Positions 15,238 through 23,644 of a DNA stretch of 64,000 bases are shown here, piece by piece. Both the position numbers and the translations under genes were made by a program. The notes beneath the pieces are model-generated. The model was not told the DNA's origin. It worked only from the letters and a program-made list of their open reading frames with translations, and did no database searches. The stretch comes from Micromonospora echinaurantiaca. Lineage in GTDB: Bacteria; Actinomycetota; Actinomycetes; Mycobacteriales; Micromonosporaceae. The stretch covers positions 434,001-498,000 of the forward strand of contig NZ_LT607750.1 of NCBI RefSeq assembly GCF_900090235.1, read 5' to 3'. Each line of letters begins with the position of its first letter. Positions within the stretch are counted from its first letter, which is position 1.

Positions 15238-15732
15238 GTGACCTTCGAGGAGTACGTCGGCAGCCGCGGCCCGGCCCTGATCCGGCTGGCCCGGCTGCTG
15301 ACCGGCGACGCACACCGGGCCGAGGACCTCACCCAGGACGTGCTGGCCCGGGCGTACGTGCACTGGCGCCGGATCGCCCGCACCGACCGGCCCGACGTGT
15401 ATGTGCGCCGGATGCTGGTGAACGCGAACACCTCCTGGTGGCGGCGGCGGTCCAGCCGCGAGGTGGCGGTCGCCAGCTTCACCGAGCGCCCCCAGCGGGG
15501 CGACCTCGGCGGCGAGGCGGCCGACCGGGACGAGATGTGGCGGCTGATCAGCGCCCTGCCCGACCGCCAACGCGCCGTGCTGGTGCTGCGCTACTACGAG
15601 GACCTGGACGACGTGACGATCGCCCAGATCCTGGACTGCTCCCCGGTCACCGTCCGCACCCACGCGATGCGGGCGCTCGCCCACCTCCGGGAGCGCTGCG
15701 GCGTCCCGACGACCAAGGGGAGCCGGCCGTGA
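15238..15732 (+). CDS. SigE-family ECF sigma factor
   Basis: 164 residues. Region 2 runs through EYVGSRGPALIRLARLLTGD and HRAEDLTQDVLARAY. Region 4 is LPDRQRAVLVLRYYEDLDDVTIAQIL followed by the HTH CSPVTVRTHAMRALAHLR. This is the pattern of the actinobacterial SigE-family RNA polymerase sigma factors. GTG at 15238 directly follows GGAGG, a tight spacing. The stop overlaps the start of the next gene (GTGA), so it is translationally coupled to a membrane protein that probably controls it. The target promoter is unknown. The tandem GGAAT-N17-CGTT sites at 6532-6821 are formally candidates for any ECF factor. Confidence 0.92.
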   Translation: MTFEEYVGSRGPALIRLARLLTGDAHRAEDLTQDVLARAYVHWRRIARTDRPDVYVRRMLVNANTSWWRRRSSREVAVASFTERPQRGDLGGEAADRDEMWRLISALPDRQRAVLVLRYYEDLDDVTIAQILDCSPVTVRTHAMRALAHLRERCGVPTTKGSRP

Positions 15733-16808
15733 CCGACCTTGACCAGCGGATCGCCTCGGTGCTGCGGGAGCGCGCCGAGGGAGAGATCGATTCCCACCGG
15801 CTGCTGTCGGCCTCGCGGGCCAGGGGTCGCCGCCGTCAACTGCGTCGCCGGTTCGCCACGGGCACGGCGCTGGCCCTGGTCGGCGTACTCGGCTTCGTCG
15901 GGGTGACCGGGCCGGACCTCACCGGACTGCCCGGCCGGCTGCCCTGGACCGCGGCCACGCCGACCGTCGCCCCGCCGGTGCCGCCCCGGGTCGACGGGGT
16001 GCCCGGCGCGGCCCAGCGGCCGGAGCTGGTGGGCACCGACCCGCGGGTGCTGCACCTCGGCGTCGACCGGAGCCGAGCCCGCTACCTGCGCTGGGCCGTC
16101 CACAGCTCGAACCGGGTCGAGTCGGTCCAGTTCAGCGTCGGCGGCGGCCGGCCCGTCCTGGTCGAGGTGAGCGGCTCCGCGGAGGCGATCGACGAATTCC
16201 TCCTCGACGGCGTCCCCCTCCAGGAGGCCGTGATTCCGCTGACCTTCGACGGCGCCGTCCAAGAGTTCGGGGGTACGGCCCGCGGGCTGGTCACGGCCTG
16301 GCAGCCCGCTCCCGGCCTGTACGCCCGAGCGAGCACGCTCGGCGGCGACCGGAGCGCCCTCGCCCAGGCCATGGACGCCGTCCGCTGGGACGAGGCACGA
16401 CGGTGCGCGACGCCGCTGCGGCTGAGCACCCTGCCGGCGGGCGCGACGCTGAGCGCCTGCTCGGTCGAGGCCACCGCCTTCCCGGCGGGCCTCCGGGTGG
16501 AGTTCACCCTCCACCGGGAGCCGTCGGCGACCATGTGGGTGCGGCTGCTGTACGGGGCGCAGATCGCTGGCGGCACCACCGAGAGCAACCGCGTGGTGGG
16601 TGGCCGTCCCGCCTACCTCTACCCGGACGGCACGAAGCTGGAACTGCTCGGCATCCCGAAGGCGCACCTGACCGCCGACTTCGGTGCGCCGTTGCCCGGG
16701 ACGGAGCGTCCCGAGGGCGACCCGGGCTTCAGCGAGGCCGACGCGACGGGCGTGCTGGCCGGGGCGCAGCTGGCGAAGGACCTGACCGACCCGGACACCT
16801 GGGAGTGA
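15729..16808 (+). CDS. Putative membrane regulator of the ECF sigma factor
   Basis: 359 residues from GTG 15729, overlapping the sigma gene by 4 bp. A basic cytoplasmic N-terminus (about 1-40, ARGRRRQLRRR) is followed by one membrane helix (ATGTALALVGVLGFVGVTG), a Pro/Ala spacer, and an external domain of about 260 residues with no recognised family. It has two Cys residues (RRCATPL and LSACSV) that could form a disulfide. The zinc-finger motif of ZAS anti-sigma factors is absent. By analogy with SigE-family operons, the N-terminus would hold the sigma factor and the outer domain would sense a signal. This is inference from operon structure. Confidence 0.7.
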   Translation: MTDLDQRIASVLRERAEGEIDSHRLLSASRARGRRRQLRRRFATGTALALVGVLGFVGVTGPDLTGLPGRLPWTAATPTVAPPVPPRVDGVPGAAQRPELVGTDPRVLHLGVDRSRARYLRWAVHSSNRVESVQFSVGGGRPVLVEVSGSAEAIDEFLLDGVPLQEAVIPLTFDGAVQEFGGTARGLVTAWQPAPGLYARASTLGGDRSALAQAMDAVRWDEARRCATPLRLSTLPAGATLSACSVEATAFPAGLRVEFTLHREPSATMWVRLLYGAQIAGGTTESNRVVGGRPAYLYPDGTKLELLGIPKAHLTADFGAPLPGTERPEGDPGFSEADATGVLAGAQLAKDLTDPDTWE

Positions 16809-16874
16809 CCGCGCGTCGTCGGCCGGGCCGCCCGAGCCGGGCCGGTCCGGCCGACGGCCGTACGCTTGGGAAGC

Positions 16875-17201
16875 GTGAGCCCCCGCCGTAACCGACCCCG
16901 CCGCGACGACACCGCGCACCTGGACACCGACCGGGTCCGCCAGGGGGTCGCCTCGGTGCAGCAGTGGCGCGACGGCGACTGGCAGGTACGCGGGATCACC
17001 GGCGGGGCGTCGGTGAAGACGTACCGCTGTCCCGGCTGTGACCAGGAGATCCGCCCGGGCGTGGCGCACGTGGTGGCCTGGCCGGCCGACGGCCGGGGTG
17101 ACCTGACCGACCGCCGGCACTGGCACAGCGGCTGCTGGCGGGCCCGGGACCGGCGCGGGCCCAACCTCCAGCGCGGCCGCGGCGCTCCCCGGCACGGCTG
17201 A
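16875..17201 (+). CDS. Small zinc-ribbon-like protein of unknown function
   Basis: 108 residues. GTG at 16875 is preceded eight bases earlier by TACGCT, so it may be leaderless. A basic N-terminus (SPRRNRPRRDD), then YRCPGCDQEIRPGVAHVVAW and RRHWHSGCWRARDRRG: two CxxC-type Cys and later His/Cys residues that could form a single zinc site. The same architecture is widespread in actinobacteria, often annotated 'ATP/GTP-binding protein' without evidence; no P-loop is present here. It is followed after 66 bp by a hydrolase gene. Confidence 0.75.
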   Translation: MSPRRNRPRRDDTAHLDTDRVRQGVASVQQWRDGDWQVRGITGGASVKTYRCPGCDQEIRPGVAHVVAWPADGRGDLTDRRHWHSGCWRARDRRGPNLQRGRGAPRHG

Positions 17202-17267
17202 GCGATCTGGATCACCTGGTTCCCGCCTCGCCGGGCGGCGGATCCGGCGGCGCGGGAGACTGGGACG

Positions 17268-18077
17268 GTGAGCACACCGATCCGCGCGTCGTCGATCCTG
17301 CCCGGCCGCCGTGAGGACATCGAGCTGCACACCGCGGACGGTCTGCGGCTGGTCGGCGAGCTGGCCCGCCCGCTGGACCGGGAGCCGGTGGCCACCCTGG
17401 TCTGCCTGCATCCGCTGCCCACGCACGGCGGGATGATGGACAGCCACGTCTTCCGCAAGGCGGCCTGGCGGCTGCCCGCCCTGGCCGACCTGGCCGTGCT
17501 GCGGTTCAACACCCGGGGCACCAGCAGCCTGCGGGGCACCAGCGAGGGCGCCTTCGACAACGCGGTCGGCGAGCGCTTCGACGTCGCCGCCGCCATCGAG
17601 TACGCCGAGTTCCACGAGCTGCCGGACATCTGGCTGCTCGGCTGGTCGTTCGGCACCGACCTGACCCTCAAGTACGGCTGCGACCCGGCGGTGACCGGGG
17701 CCATCCTGCTCTCCCCGCCGCTGCGCTTCTCCACCCCGGCCGACCTGGCCCAGTGGGCGGACGCCGGCAAGCCGCTGGTCGCGCTCGTCCCCGAGTTCGA
17801 CGACTACCTGCGCCCGGACGAGGCCCGGGAGCGCTTCGCGGCGGTGCCGCAGGCCGAGGTGGTCGGGGTGCCGGGGGCCAAGCACCTCTGGGTCGGTGAC
17901 GCGGAGACCGCGCTGGACGAGGTGGTCCGCCGGGTCAACCCGGCCGCCACGGTCCCGCTGCCGACCACCTGGGACGGCCCGATGACCTCCGGCGACGTGA
18001 GCGCGTACGCCGACCGCACGGTGGCCTCGTTCGCCGACCGTCCGGTGCCCGGTCCGCCGGCCGGCCAGGCCGGCTGA
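17268..18077 (+). CDS. Alpha/beta hydrolase (serine aminopeptidase-like)
   Basis: 269 residues. Motifs: LVCLHPLPTHGGMMDS (oxyanion region), RFNTRGTSSLRGTS, nucleophile elbow LLGWSFGTD, acid region VPEFDDYLRPDEA, and His in VPGAKHLWVG. The order agrees with the CocE/BAAT and serine-aminopeptidase-like hydrolases of about 220-270 residues. There is no signal peptide, so it is cytosolic. GTG or ATG choice at 17268 follows a GC-rich leader (GGGACGGTG). Substrate unknown. It converges on the AI-2E transporter gene. Confidence 0.85.
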   Translation: MSTPIRASSILPGRREDIELHTADGLRLVGELARPLDREPVATLVCLHPLPTHGGMMDSHVFRKAAWRLPALADLAVLRFNTRGTSSLRGTSEGAFDNAVGERFDVAAAIEYAEFHELPDIWLLGWSFGTDLTLKYGCDPAVTGAILLSPPLRFSTPADLAQWADAGKPLVALVPEFDDYLRPDEARERFAAVPQAEVVGVPGAKHLWVGDAETALDEVVRRVNPAATVPLPTTWDGPMTSGDVSAYADRTVASFADRPVPGPPAGQAG

Positions 18078-18113
18078 GCAGGCCCGCCGGTCTGCCGGTC
18101 GGGCTGACCCGCC

Positions 18114-18134
18114 CGGGCCGGGCTGTCCGGCCCG
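18114..18134. terminator. Convergent hairpin between hydrolase and AI-2E genes
   Basis: CGGGCCGG (18114-18121), GCTGT loop, CCGGCCCG (18127-18134). A second imperfect stem lies just upstream at 18082-18104. It lies in the 67-bp gap between convergent stops. Confidence 0.5.
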
Positions 18135-18144
18135 CCGGGGCGGA

Positions 18145-19377
18145 TCAGCGGGACTGCTGTCGGGGGAGCACCACCTCGCGCAGGATCAGCTGGACGGCCG
18201 CGACCAGCGGGATGGCCAGCAGCGCGCCCACCACGCCCATCAGCGCCACCCCGAGCAGCGCGGCGACCAGCGCGGCGACCTCGTTGACCTCCACCGACCG
18301 GCGCATGATCTTGGGGTAGATGAGGTAGTTCTCCACCTGCTGGTAGATCACGAAGAACACCACGCAGGCGATGCCGACCGGCAGGTCGGTGGCGAAGCCG
18401 ACCAGGCTGACGATGACCGCGCCGAGGGTGGCGCCGATCTGCGGGATCAGGTCGGCCACCGCGACCACCACGGCCAGGGCGAACGGGTACGGCAGCCCGG
18501 CGATCAGCGCGAACACGAAGGTGCTCACCCCGGCCAGTACCGCGATGCTGAGCGCGCCGACCATGTACGCGCCCACCTTGGTCAGGATCTCGTCGCCGAT
18601 CAGCCGCACCCGTTCCCGGCGGGAGGCCGGCACCACCGCGTAGCCGAGCGCCCGGAGCTTGTCGAAGTAGACCAGGAAGTAGATGGTCAGCACGAGCACG
18701 GTGAGGGCCCGGAAGATGGTGCCGAAGATGAGCTGGGCGCCGCCGAGCACGCCGCCCAGGGCCCGGCCGACGGTCTCCGCGTTGGCGGCGCCCTGCACCC
18801 GCTCCATCACGTCGTACCGCTCGACGAGGTCGTTGACGGTCTGGTTGCGACGCAGCGCCTCGACGTAGCTCGGCAGCTGCTCGATGAACTGGCCGGACTG
18901 GGTGACGATCGGCGGCACCAGCGCCACCACGCCGCCGCAGAGCAGCAGCAGCACGGTCAGCGCGACCACCGCCACGGCCAGACCGCGCGGCAGGCCGAAC
19001 CGCCGTAGCCGGAGCACCGCCGGGTTCAGGCCGACGGCCAGGAAGAGCGCGATGACCACCAGGACCAGGATCCCGGCCGCGTTGCGCAGCCCCAGGTAGA
19101 CGGTGTACGCGAGCAGCGCGCCGAGCGCGCCGGTGAAGCCGACCAGGAAGCTGTTGCGGCGCAGCGGCCGCCCGGGCCGGCCGAACCGTCCGGACGCGGT
19201 GTAGACCGGCGGGTCGTCGTCCGACCCGGCTCGGCTGCCCTCCTCGGGCGTCGCGTCCGGCCCGCTCGGCTCCCGCGCCGGCGCCGAGGTCCCAGGCCGG
19301 TCCGGTTCCGCGCCGGGCCGGGATGCTTCCGGCCGCTCCGGGTCCGGTCCGTGCGTCGTCGGCTCGCCCTGCGCCAC
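18145..19377 (-). CDS. AI-2E family transporter (PerM type)
   Basis: 410 residues. GTG at 19375-19377 follows GGAGGAGG by five bases. A hydrophilic N-terminal extension of about 75 residues rich in Glu, Pro, Asp and Arg comes first, then about eight membrane segments with the family signatures LFLAVGLNPAV, RGLAVAVVAL, IPQIGATLGAV and LGVALMGVVGALLAIPLVAA. Members of this family export small molecules or act as Na+(Li+)/H+ antiporters, and the name does not prove AI-2 transport. The 296 bp upstream (19378-19673) hold nothing I can identify. The gene is probably monocistronic. Confidence 0.9.
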   Translation of the reverse strand: MAQGEPTTHGPDPERPEASRPGAEPDRPGTSAPAREPSGPDATPEEGSRAGSDDDPPVYTASGRFGRPGRPLRRNSFLVGFTGALGALLAYTVYLGLRNAAGILVLVVIALFLAVGLNPAVLRLRRFGLPRGLAVAVVALTVLLLLCGGVVALVPPIVTQSGQFIEQLPSYVEALRRNQTVNDLVERYDVMERVQGAANAETVGRALGGVLGGAQLIFGTIFRALTVLVLTIYFLVYFDKLRALGYAVVPASRRERVRLIGDEILTKVGAYMVGALSIAVLAGVSTFVFALIAGLPYPFALAVVVAVADLIPQIGATLGAVIVSLVGFATDLPVGIACVVFFVIYQQVENYLIYPKIMRRSVEVNEVAALVAALLGVALMGVVGALLAIPLVAAVQLILREVVLPRQQSR

Positions 19378-19673
19378 CGGGACCTCCTCCGGTCACGTCC
19401 GGCGGATCCACCGGACACCGCTGCCGACCCGCGCGAGCGGGTTCCAGCCAGGAGCGTAGCGGGCGCGGGGGACGGTACGGCGAACCGACGGACGCTCGGG
19501 CTGCGCCGGCCAGCACGCCGCCGCGCCGACCGGCGGTGCCTGCTGGCCGGTCGACGATGTGGACGGACGGGTCTCAGGTGTTCAGCCGGGGCACCGCCAC
19601 GGGTGCGGTCGAGCGTGTTCGATCTGCGCGGGATCCGGCGGCCCGGGTGTGGGCGGGACGCCGCCGGCCCCGG

Positions 19674-21920
19674 TCAGTCCTTCTCGGCGCTGACCGTGCT
19701 GGGCTTGGCGCTGCGCTCGTCGATGGTCGGCTTGGTGGGCCGCTTGCCGTTCTCGCCGGTGCTGGTGATCTTCGTCGGGGTGGCGCCTCGGCCGCCCTCA
19801 CCCGGGACCGCGGCCACCGTCGGCTCGCCGCCCACACCGGCCCCGCCGCCGTCCGCCGTGGTCACCGGTTCGGCGACCGGGCCCGCCTCCGCCTGACCGG
19901 CCCCGGCCGGCTGGCCGCCGGCGGGCTTCCCGTCGGGCTTGGCGCCGTCCGGCTTCCCGTCCGGCCCGCCCGCCGGCTTCGCGCCGGAGACCGCCGCCGC
20001 GGCGTCGCCGGCCGGCTTCGGGCCGCCCGCGTCCACGGTCTGCTTCTGGCTGGTGCTCGGCGGGCTGGCCGGCTTCGCGCTCGCCTCCGCCGCGGTGGCC
20101 GGTCGCGCCGCGGCACCCGCCGGGATCCCGGACGCCGGCTTGGCGTCGGACCCCGGCTTGGTACCCGCGCCGGCCGGCTTCACCGCGCCGTCGGGGCGTT
20201 TCGCGTTGCCGGCCTTCGGGCCGGTCGTCGGTGCGGCCACGGTGGCGCCGTCGGTGCCGGCGGGGCGGCCGCCGGCGGTGGTCAGTTGCAACCGCAGCTC
20301 GGCCACCTGCCGCTGGAGCTCGTCGGACTCCTGCCGGGACTGCCAGGTCTCCTGGCGCAGGTCAGCGAGCTGCTGCTGGGCCTGGGCGATCTCCAGCATC
20401 ACCTGGGCGAGCTGCTGCCGGCCGGCGGCCGCCTCCTGCTGGGTGGCGGCGAGGTGCTGCTGGGTGGTGGCCAGGTGCTGCTGGGTGGTGGCGGCGTACT
20501 CCTCGAACTGCCGGCGGGAGGTCGCCACGTACTCGTCGGCCGTGCGCCGCTTCTCGGCCGCCTCCGACTCGACCCGGCTGAGCAGCGTCGTGGCCTCCTC
20601 CTCGGCCTGCTGGCGCATGGTGAGCGCGTCCCGCTCGGCGGCCTCGCGGACCGCGGCGGCGCCCTGCTCGACCTCGTTCTTCCGGGTGCGGTACTCCGAC
20701 TCCAGCTGCGTGCGCCGCTTGGTGTACGTCGACTCCAGCTCGTCCTGCCGCGTCTTGTGCTGCTTCTCCATCTCCGCGTTGCGGGTCTTGTACTGCTTCT
20801 CCAGCTCGGTGCGGCGGGTGGTGAACTCCTGCTCGGCGGCGGCCCGCCGCTGGGCCAGCTCCCGGTCGGCCGCCTCGCGCCGACCGTTCACCTCCTTCTC
20901 CACGCCGGCCCGCCAGGCGCCCAGCTCCTGCTGCGTCTGCGCCCGGGCGTGCTGCACGTACGCCTCGGTCTCGCTGCGCATCCGCTGCACGTACGCCTCG
21001 GTCTCGGCCCGGCTGCGCCGGGCGGACTCGGTCGCCTGCGTGGTCAGCCGCTCCGCCTCCTGGCGGGCCTTCTCCCGGGTGGCCCGGCCGGCGGTGCTGG
21101 CATCGTCGATGATCTGCTTGGCCTCGCGCTGGGCCTTGGCGTGGGTGGCCCGGCCGGCCTCGGTGGCCTGCTCGACCAGGCGGCGGGCCTCCTGCTGGGC
21201 CTTGGCGTGCACCTCCTTGGCGGCCTCGCGCAGCTCGGTCGCCTCCTGCTGGGCCTTGGCGTGTGCCTCCTTGGCGGCCTCGCGCAGCTTGGTCGCCTCC
21301 TGCTGGGCCCGGGTGTGGATCTCCTTCGCCGCGTCGCGCAGCTGGGTGGCCTCCTGCTGCGCCTTGGTCAGCGCCTCCTGGGCGGCCTTGCGCAGCCGCT
21401 CGGCCTCCGCCTTGGCGGACTTGACGGCGGCGTCCGCCTCGGCCTTGCGGGCGGCGGTGTGCCGCTCCTCCTCGGCCCGGCGGGCGGCCAGCGCGATCTC
21501 GAAGTCCTTGAGCGCCTTGGCGGCCTCCGCGCGGGCCTCCTCGATGATGTGCTCGGCGGCGGCGCGGCGGGCCTCGATCTCCTCGTTGGCCTCGCGCAGG
21601 ATCGCCTCGGCCTGCTCCTCGGCGAGGGTGAGGATCTGTTCGACCCGGGGGCCGAGGTGCCGGAACGAGGCGCGGTCGACCACCCCGACCTGCTTGCGCA
21701 CCTGGGCCAGATCCCGCTGGAGCACCTCGACCTGGCCGGCCAGCTTGTGGATCTGTGTGTAGGCCTGCTCCCGCTCAGCCGCGAGGGTCGCGATCTCGTG
21801 CTCCGCACGCGCGACGTACCGGTCGACCTGTCGTTTCTCGTACCCCCGCAGAGCGGACTCGAAGCTGGGCTCCGTGGTCACGTCCCCGCCGAGAGCGAAC
21901 AGTTCCTCGCCGTGCGACAT
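19674..21920 (-). CDS. scy: Scy-like polar coiled-coil protein
   Basis: 748 residues from ATG 21918-21920, preceded by GGATGGGGG. The N-terminus has the DivIVA-like segment SFESALRGYEKRQVDRYVAR, followed by a very long coiled coil (about 45-520) rich in Ala, Glu, Gln, Lys and Arg. Within it, an 18-residue unit close to TKLREAAKEAHAKAQQEA occurs three times in a row, and there are QHLATTQ repeats near 480-500. From about 535 the tail is Pro/Ala/Gly/Lys-rich and probably disordered. In Streptomyces, Scy organises the tip polarity complex with DivIVA and FilP, and scy/filP lie beside the same acyl-CoA genes as here. It is shorter than Streptomyces Scy (about 1300). It lies 173 bp downstream of the filP-like gene on the same strand. 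Confidence 0.75.
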   Translation of the reverse strand: MSHGEELFALGGDVTTEPSFESALRGYEKRQVDRYVARAEHEIATLAAEREQAYTQIHKLAGQVEVLQRDLAQVRKQVGVVDRASFRHLGPRVEQILTLAEEQAEAILREANEEIEARRAAAEHIIEEARAEAAKALKDFEIALAARRAEEERHTAARKAEADAAVKSAKAEAERLRKAAQEALTKAQQEATQLRDAAKEIHTRAQQEATKLREAAKEAHAKAQQEATELREAAKEVHAKAQQEARRLVEQATEAGRATHAKAQREAKQIIDDASTAGRATREKARQEAERLTTQATESARRSRAETEAYVQRMRSETEAYVQHARAQTQQELGAWRAGVEKEVNGRREAADRELAQRRAAAEQEFTTRRTELEKQYKTRNAEMEKQHKTRQDELESTYTKRRTQLESEYRTRKNEVEQGAAAVREAAERDALTMRQQAEEEATTLLSRVESEAAEKRRTADEYVATSRRQFEEYAATTQQHLATTQQHLAATQQEAAAGRQQLAQVMLEIAQAQQQLADLRQETWQSRQESDELQRQVAELRLQLTTAGGRPAGTDGATVAAPTTGPKAGNAKRPDGAVKPAGAGTKPGSDAKPASGIPAGAAARPATAAEASAKPASPPSTSQKQTVDAGGPKPAGDAAAAVSGAKPAGGPDGKPDGAKPDGKPAGGQPAGAGQAEAGPVAEPVTTADGGGAGVGGEPTVAAVPGEGGRGATPTKITSTGENGKRPTKPTIDERSAKPSTVSAEKD

Positions 21921-22028
21921 GCCCCCATCCTCACACGCATCGGGCCCTCCTGGGGCGATACGGACGCCCCTGTTGGGACCTGTTTCACTGCGTTTCGGTG
22001 CTCGACTCCCACGGACCGGGAAACGCAT

Positions 22029-22072
22029 ACGGCGCGGGGAGCCACCGGTCACCCGGTGTCACCCCGCGCCGT
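22029..22072 (-). terminator. Hairpin between filP-like and scy-like genes
   Basis: ACGGCGCGGGG (22029-22039) pairs with CCCCGCGCCGT (22062-22072), with a nested CACCGG/CCGGTG stem inside. It may end filP transcription, so scy would need its own promoter. Confidence 0.65.
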
Positions 22073-22093
22073 GTCATGCCCCGGCCGGGCCGG

Positions 22094-23356
22094 TCAGCCG
22101 GCGGTCTCCGCGGCCACCTTGTCGCCGCTGCCGTCGGCGGCCTTCTTCGCCTCGGCCTGCGCGGGCGCGGCCGAGCCCGGCACGCCGGGCACGATGCCGG
22201 CGAGACCGGAGAGCATCTGGCCCAGCTGCGCGGTGACCGCGTCCTTCTGGCGGGTGAGGTCCTCCACCTCGCGGCGGGCAGCCTGAGTGGTCAGCTCGGC
22301 CTCGGTGCGCGCCTCGCTGAGCAGCCGCTGCGACTCGGCCCGCGCCTCGTTCAGCGTCTTCTCGGCCAGCGCCTTGGCCTTCTCGACCGTCTCGGTCGCG
22401 GTGCGCTCCGACTCGACCCGGCGGGCCTCGGCGCGCTGCTCGATCTCCTTGGCCCGCTCCTGGGCGGCCCGGGCCCGCTGCTCGGCCTCGCTGACCAGCT
22501 TCTGGGTCTGCGCCACCTGGGCGGCGTGCCGCTCGGACTCCTCGCGCTCGGCCTTCTCGCGCCGCTCGGCGAGCTGCAGCTCAAGGGCCTGGAGGTCCTT
22601 GTCGCGCTTGTCGCGGGCGTCGGTGAGCAGCTTGGTCGCCTCGGCGCGCTTCTCCTCGGCCTCGCGGGCCGCCTTGGCCCGCTGCTGGGTGATCTCCCGC
22701 TCGGCGGTGGCGCGCAGCGTGGCGACCTCGCGCTCGACGGTGGACTTCAGCTCGGCCACCTCGTGCGCGGTGACCGTACGCAGCTGCTTGGTCTCGCGGT
22801 CGGCGTCCGCGCGCAGCGTGTCGGCCTCGCGGCGGGCCTGCACCCGGACCTCGGCGGCCTCCCGCTCGGCGGCGGTGCGGACGTTGCCCGCCTCCCGCTC
22901 GGCGGTGGCCTTCATCGCGGCCGCCTCGGCGCGGGCCTTGTCGGTGATCTCCCGCGCCTCGAGGCGGGCGGCGGACAGGATGCCCTCCGACTCGCGCTTG
23001 GCCTCGTTGCGGTGGTCGTTGGCCTGCTCCTCGGCGAGGCGGAGGATCTGCTCGACGCGGGTGCCGAGGCCGGAGAGGGTCGGCCGGCTGTTCTCCTCGA
23101 GCTGCTTGTTGGTGTCCGTGAGCTTCTGCTCCAGCGCGGCCATGCGCTGCTCGGCCTGGCGGAGCCGACGCTGCGCGTCGTTCATCCGCTGCTCGGCCTC
23201 GGCGCGGGCCTGCTCGGACTGGGTCAGCGCGGCGGTCATCCGGCCGATGAAGTCATCGACCTGGTGAGTGTTGTATCCGCGCAGGCCGACGGTGAAATCT
23301 GGCTGCGAGTTCGCGTTATCGAAGAACGCGAGAGGGGAGGACTGCTGCTGGGGCAT
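22094..23356 (-). CDS. filP: FilP-like DivIVA-related coiled-coil protein
   Basis: 420 residues. DivIVA-like N-terminus (DFTVGLRGYNTHQVDDFIGR), a short coil, the hinge SGLGTRVEQILRLAEEQAND characteristic of FilP/DivIVA relatives, then an almost unbroken coiled coil of Ala/Glu/Arg/Lys heptads to about residue 375 and a short Pro/Ala tail. LTRQKDAVTAQLGQMLSGL near the end resembles the FilP C-terminus of Streptomyces. FilP forms a cytoplasmic filament network behind hyphal tips that gives stiffness. The protein is longer than Streptomyces FilP (about 310). Together with the next gene and the adjacent ccr/epimerase/thiolase cluster it conserves the Streptomyces neighbourhood. Low complexity makes exact orthology uncertain. 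Confidence 0.75.
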   Translation of the reverse strand: MPQQQSSPLAFFDNANSQPDFTVGLRGYNTHQVDDFIGRMTAALTQSEQARAEAEQRMNDAQRRLRQAEQRMAALEQKLTDTNKQLEENSRPTLSGLGTRVEQILRLAEEQANDHRNEAKRESEGILSAARLEAREITDKARAEAAAMKATAEREAGNVRTAAEREAAEVRVQARREADTLRADADRETKQLRTVTAHEVAELKSTVEREVATLRATAEREITQQRAKAAREAEEKRAEATKLLTDARDKRDKDLQALELQLAERREKAEREESERHAAQVAQTQKLVSEAEQRARAAQERAKEIEQRAEARRVESERTATETVEKAKALAEKTLNEARAESQRLLSEARTEAELTTQAARREVEDLTRQKDAVTAQLGQMLSGLAGIVPGVPGSAAPAQAEAKKAADGSGDKVAAETAG

Positions 23357-23515
23357 TGGGACATACTCGCAGACGCCCCAGGGTCCTTCGCAAGAGCGGT
23401 GCCGAGCTTTGGTGTCCTGTTTACATGGTCAACTTCGGCGTCCGCCGGACACCGGACCAACCGGCGATCTTGGCAGGTCCCGGGCGGGTCGGACGGCTGG
23501 GTCCGAGAGCCGGAA

Positions 23516-23548
23516 AAAGGGCCGCGGGGCAAGCGCCCGCGGCCCTTT
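23516..23548. terminator. Terminator 1 after ccr
   Basis: Perfect 13-bp stem AAAGGGCCGCGGG (23516-23528) with CCCGCGGCCCTTT (23536-23548), loop of seven. The A-rich and T-rich flanks suit termination on either strand. Confidence 0.8.
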
Positions 23549-23555
23549 GTCGCCG

Positions 23556-23591
23556 CCGGTCGCGGGCACTCGAATGGGTGCCCGCGACCGG
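23556..23591 (-). terminator. Terminator 2 after ccr
   Basis: Perfect 14-bp stem CCGGTCGCGGGCAC (23556-23569) with GTGCCCGCGACCGG (23578-23591). Tandem with the previous hairpin, 53 bp after the ccr stop. Confidence 0.8.
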
Positions 23592-23644
23592 TGCGGAATG
23601 GCGATCGACCGTTGCGGCAATCGTCGCCGGCGGCCCCTGTCGGG

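Noticed and set aside
15238..16808. Linking the SigE-family sigma factor to the promoter array at 6532-6821
   Set aside because: Both are ECF-type, but nothing in the sequence connects them. There is no matching GGAAT-N17-CGTT before the sigma gene itself, so it is left as an open possibility only.
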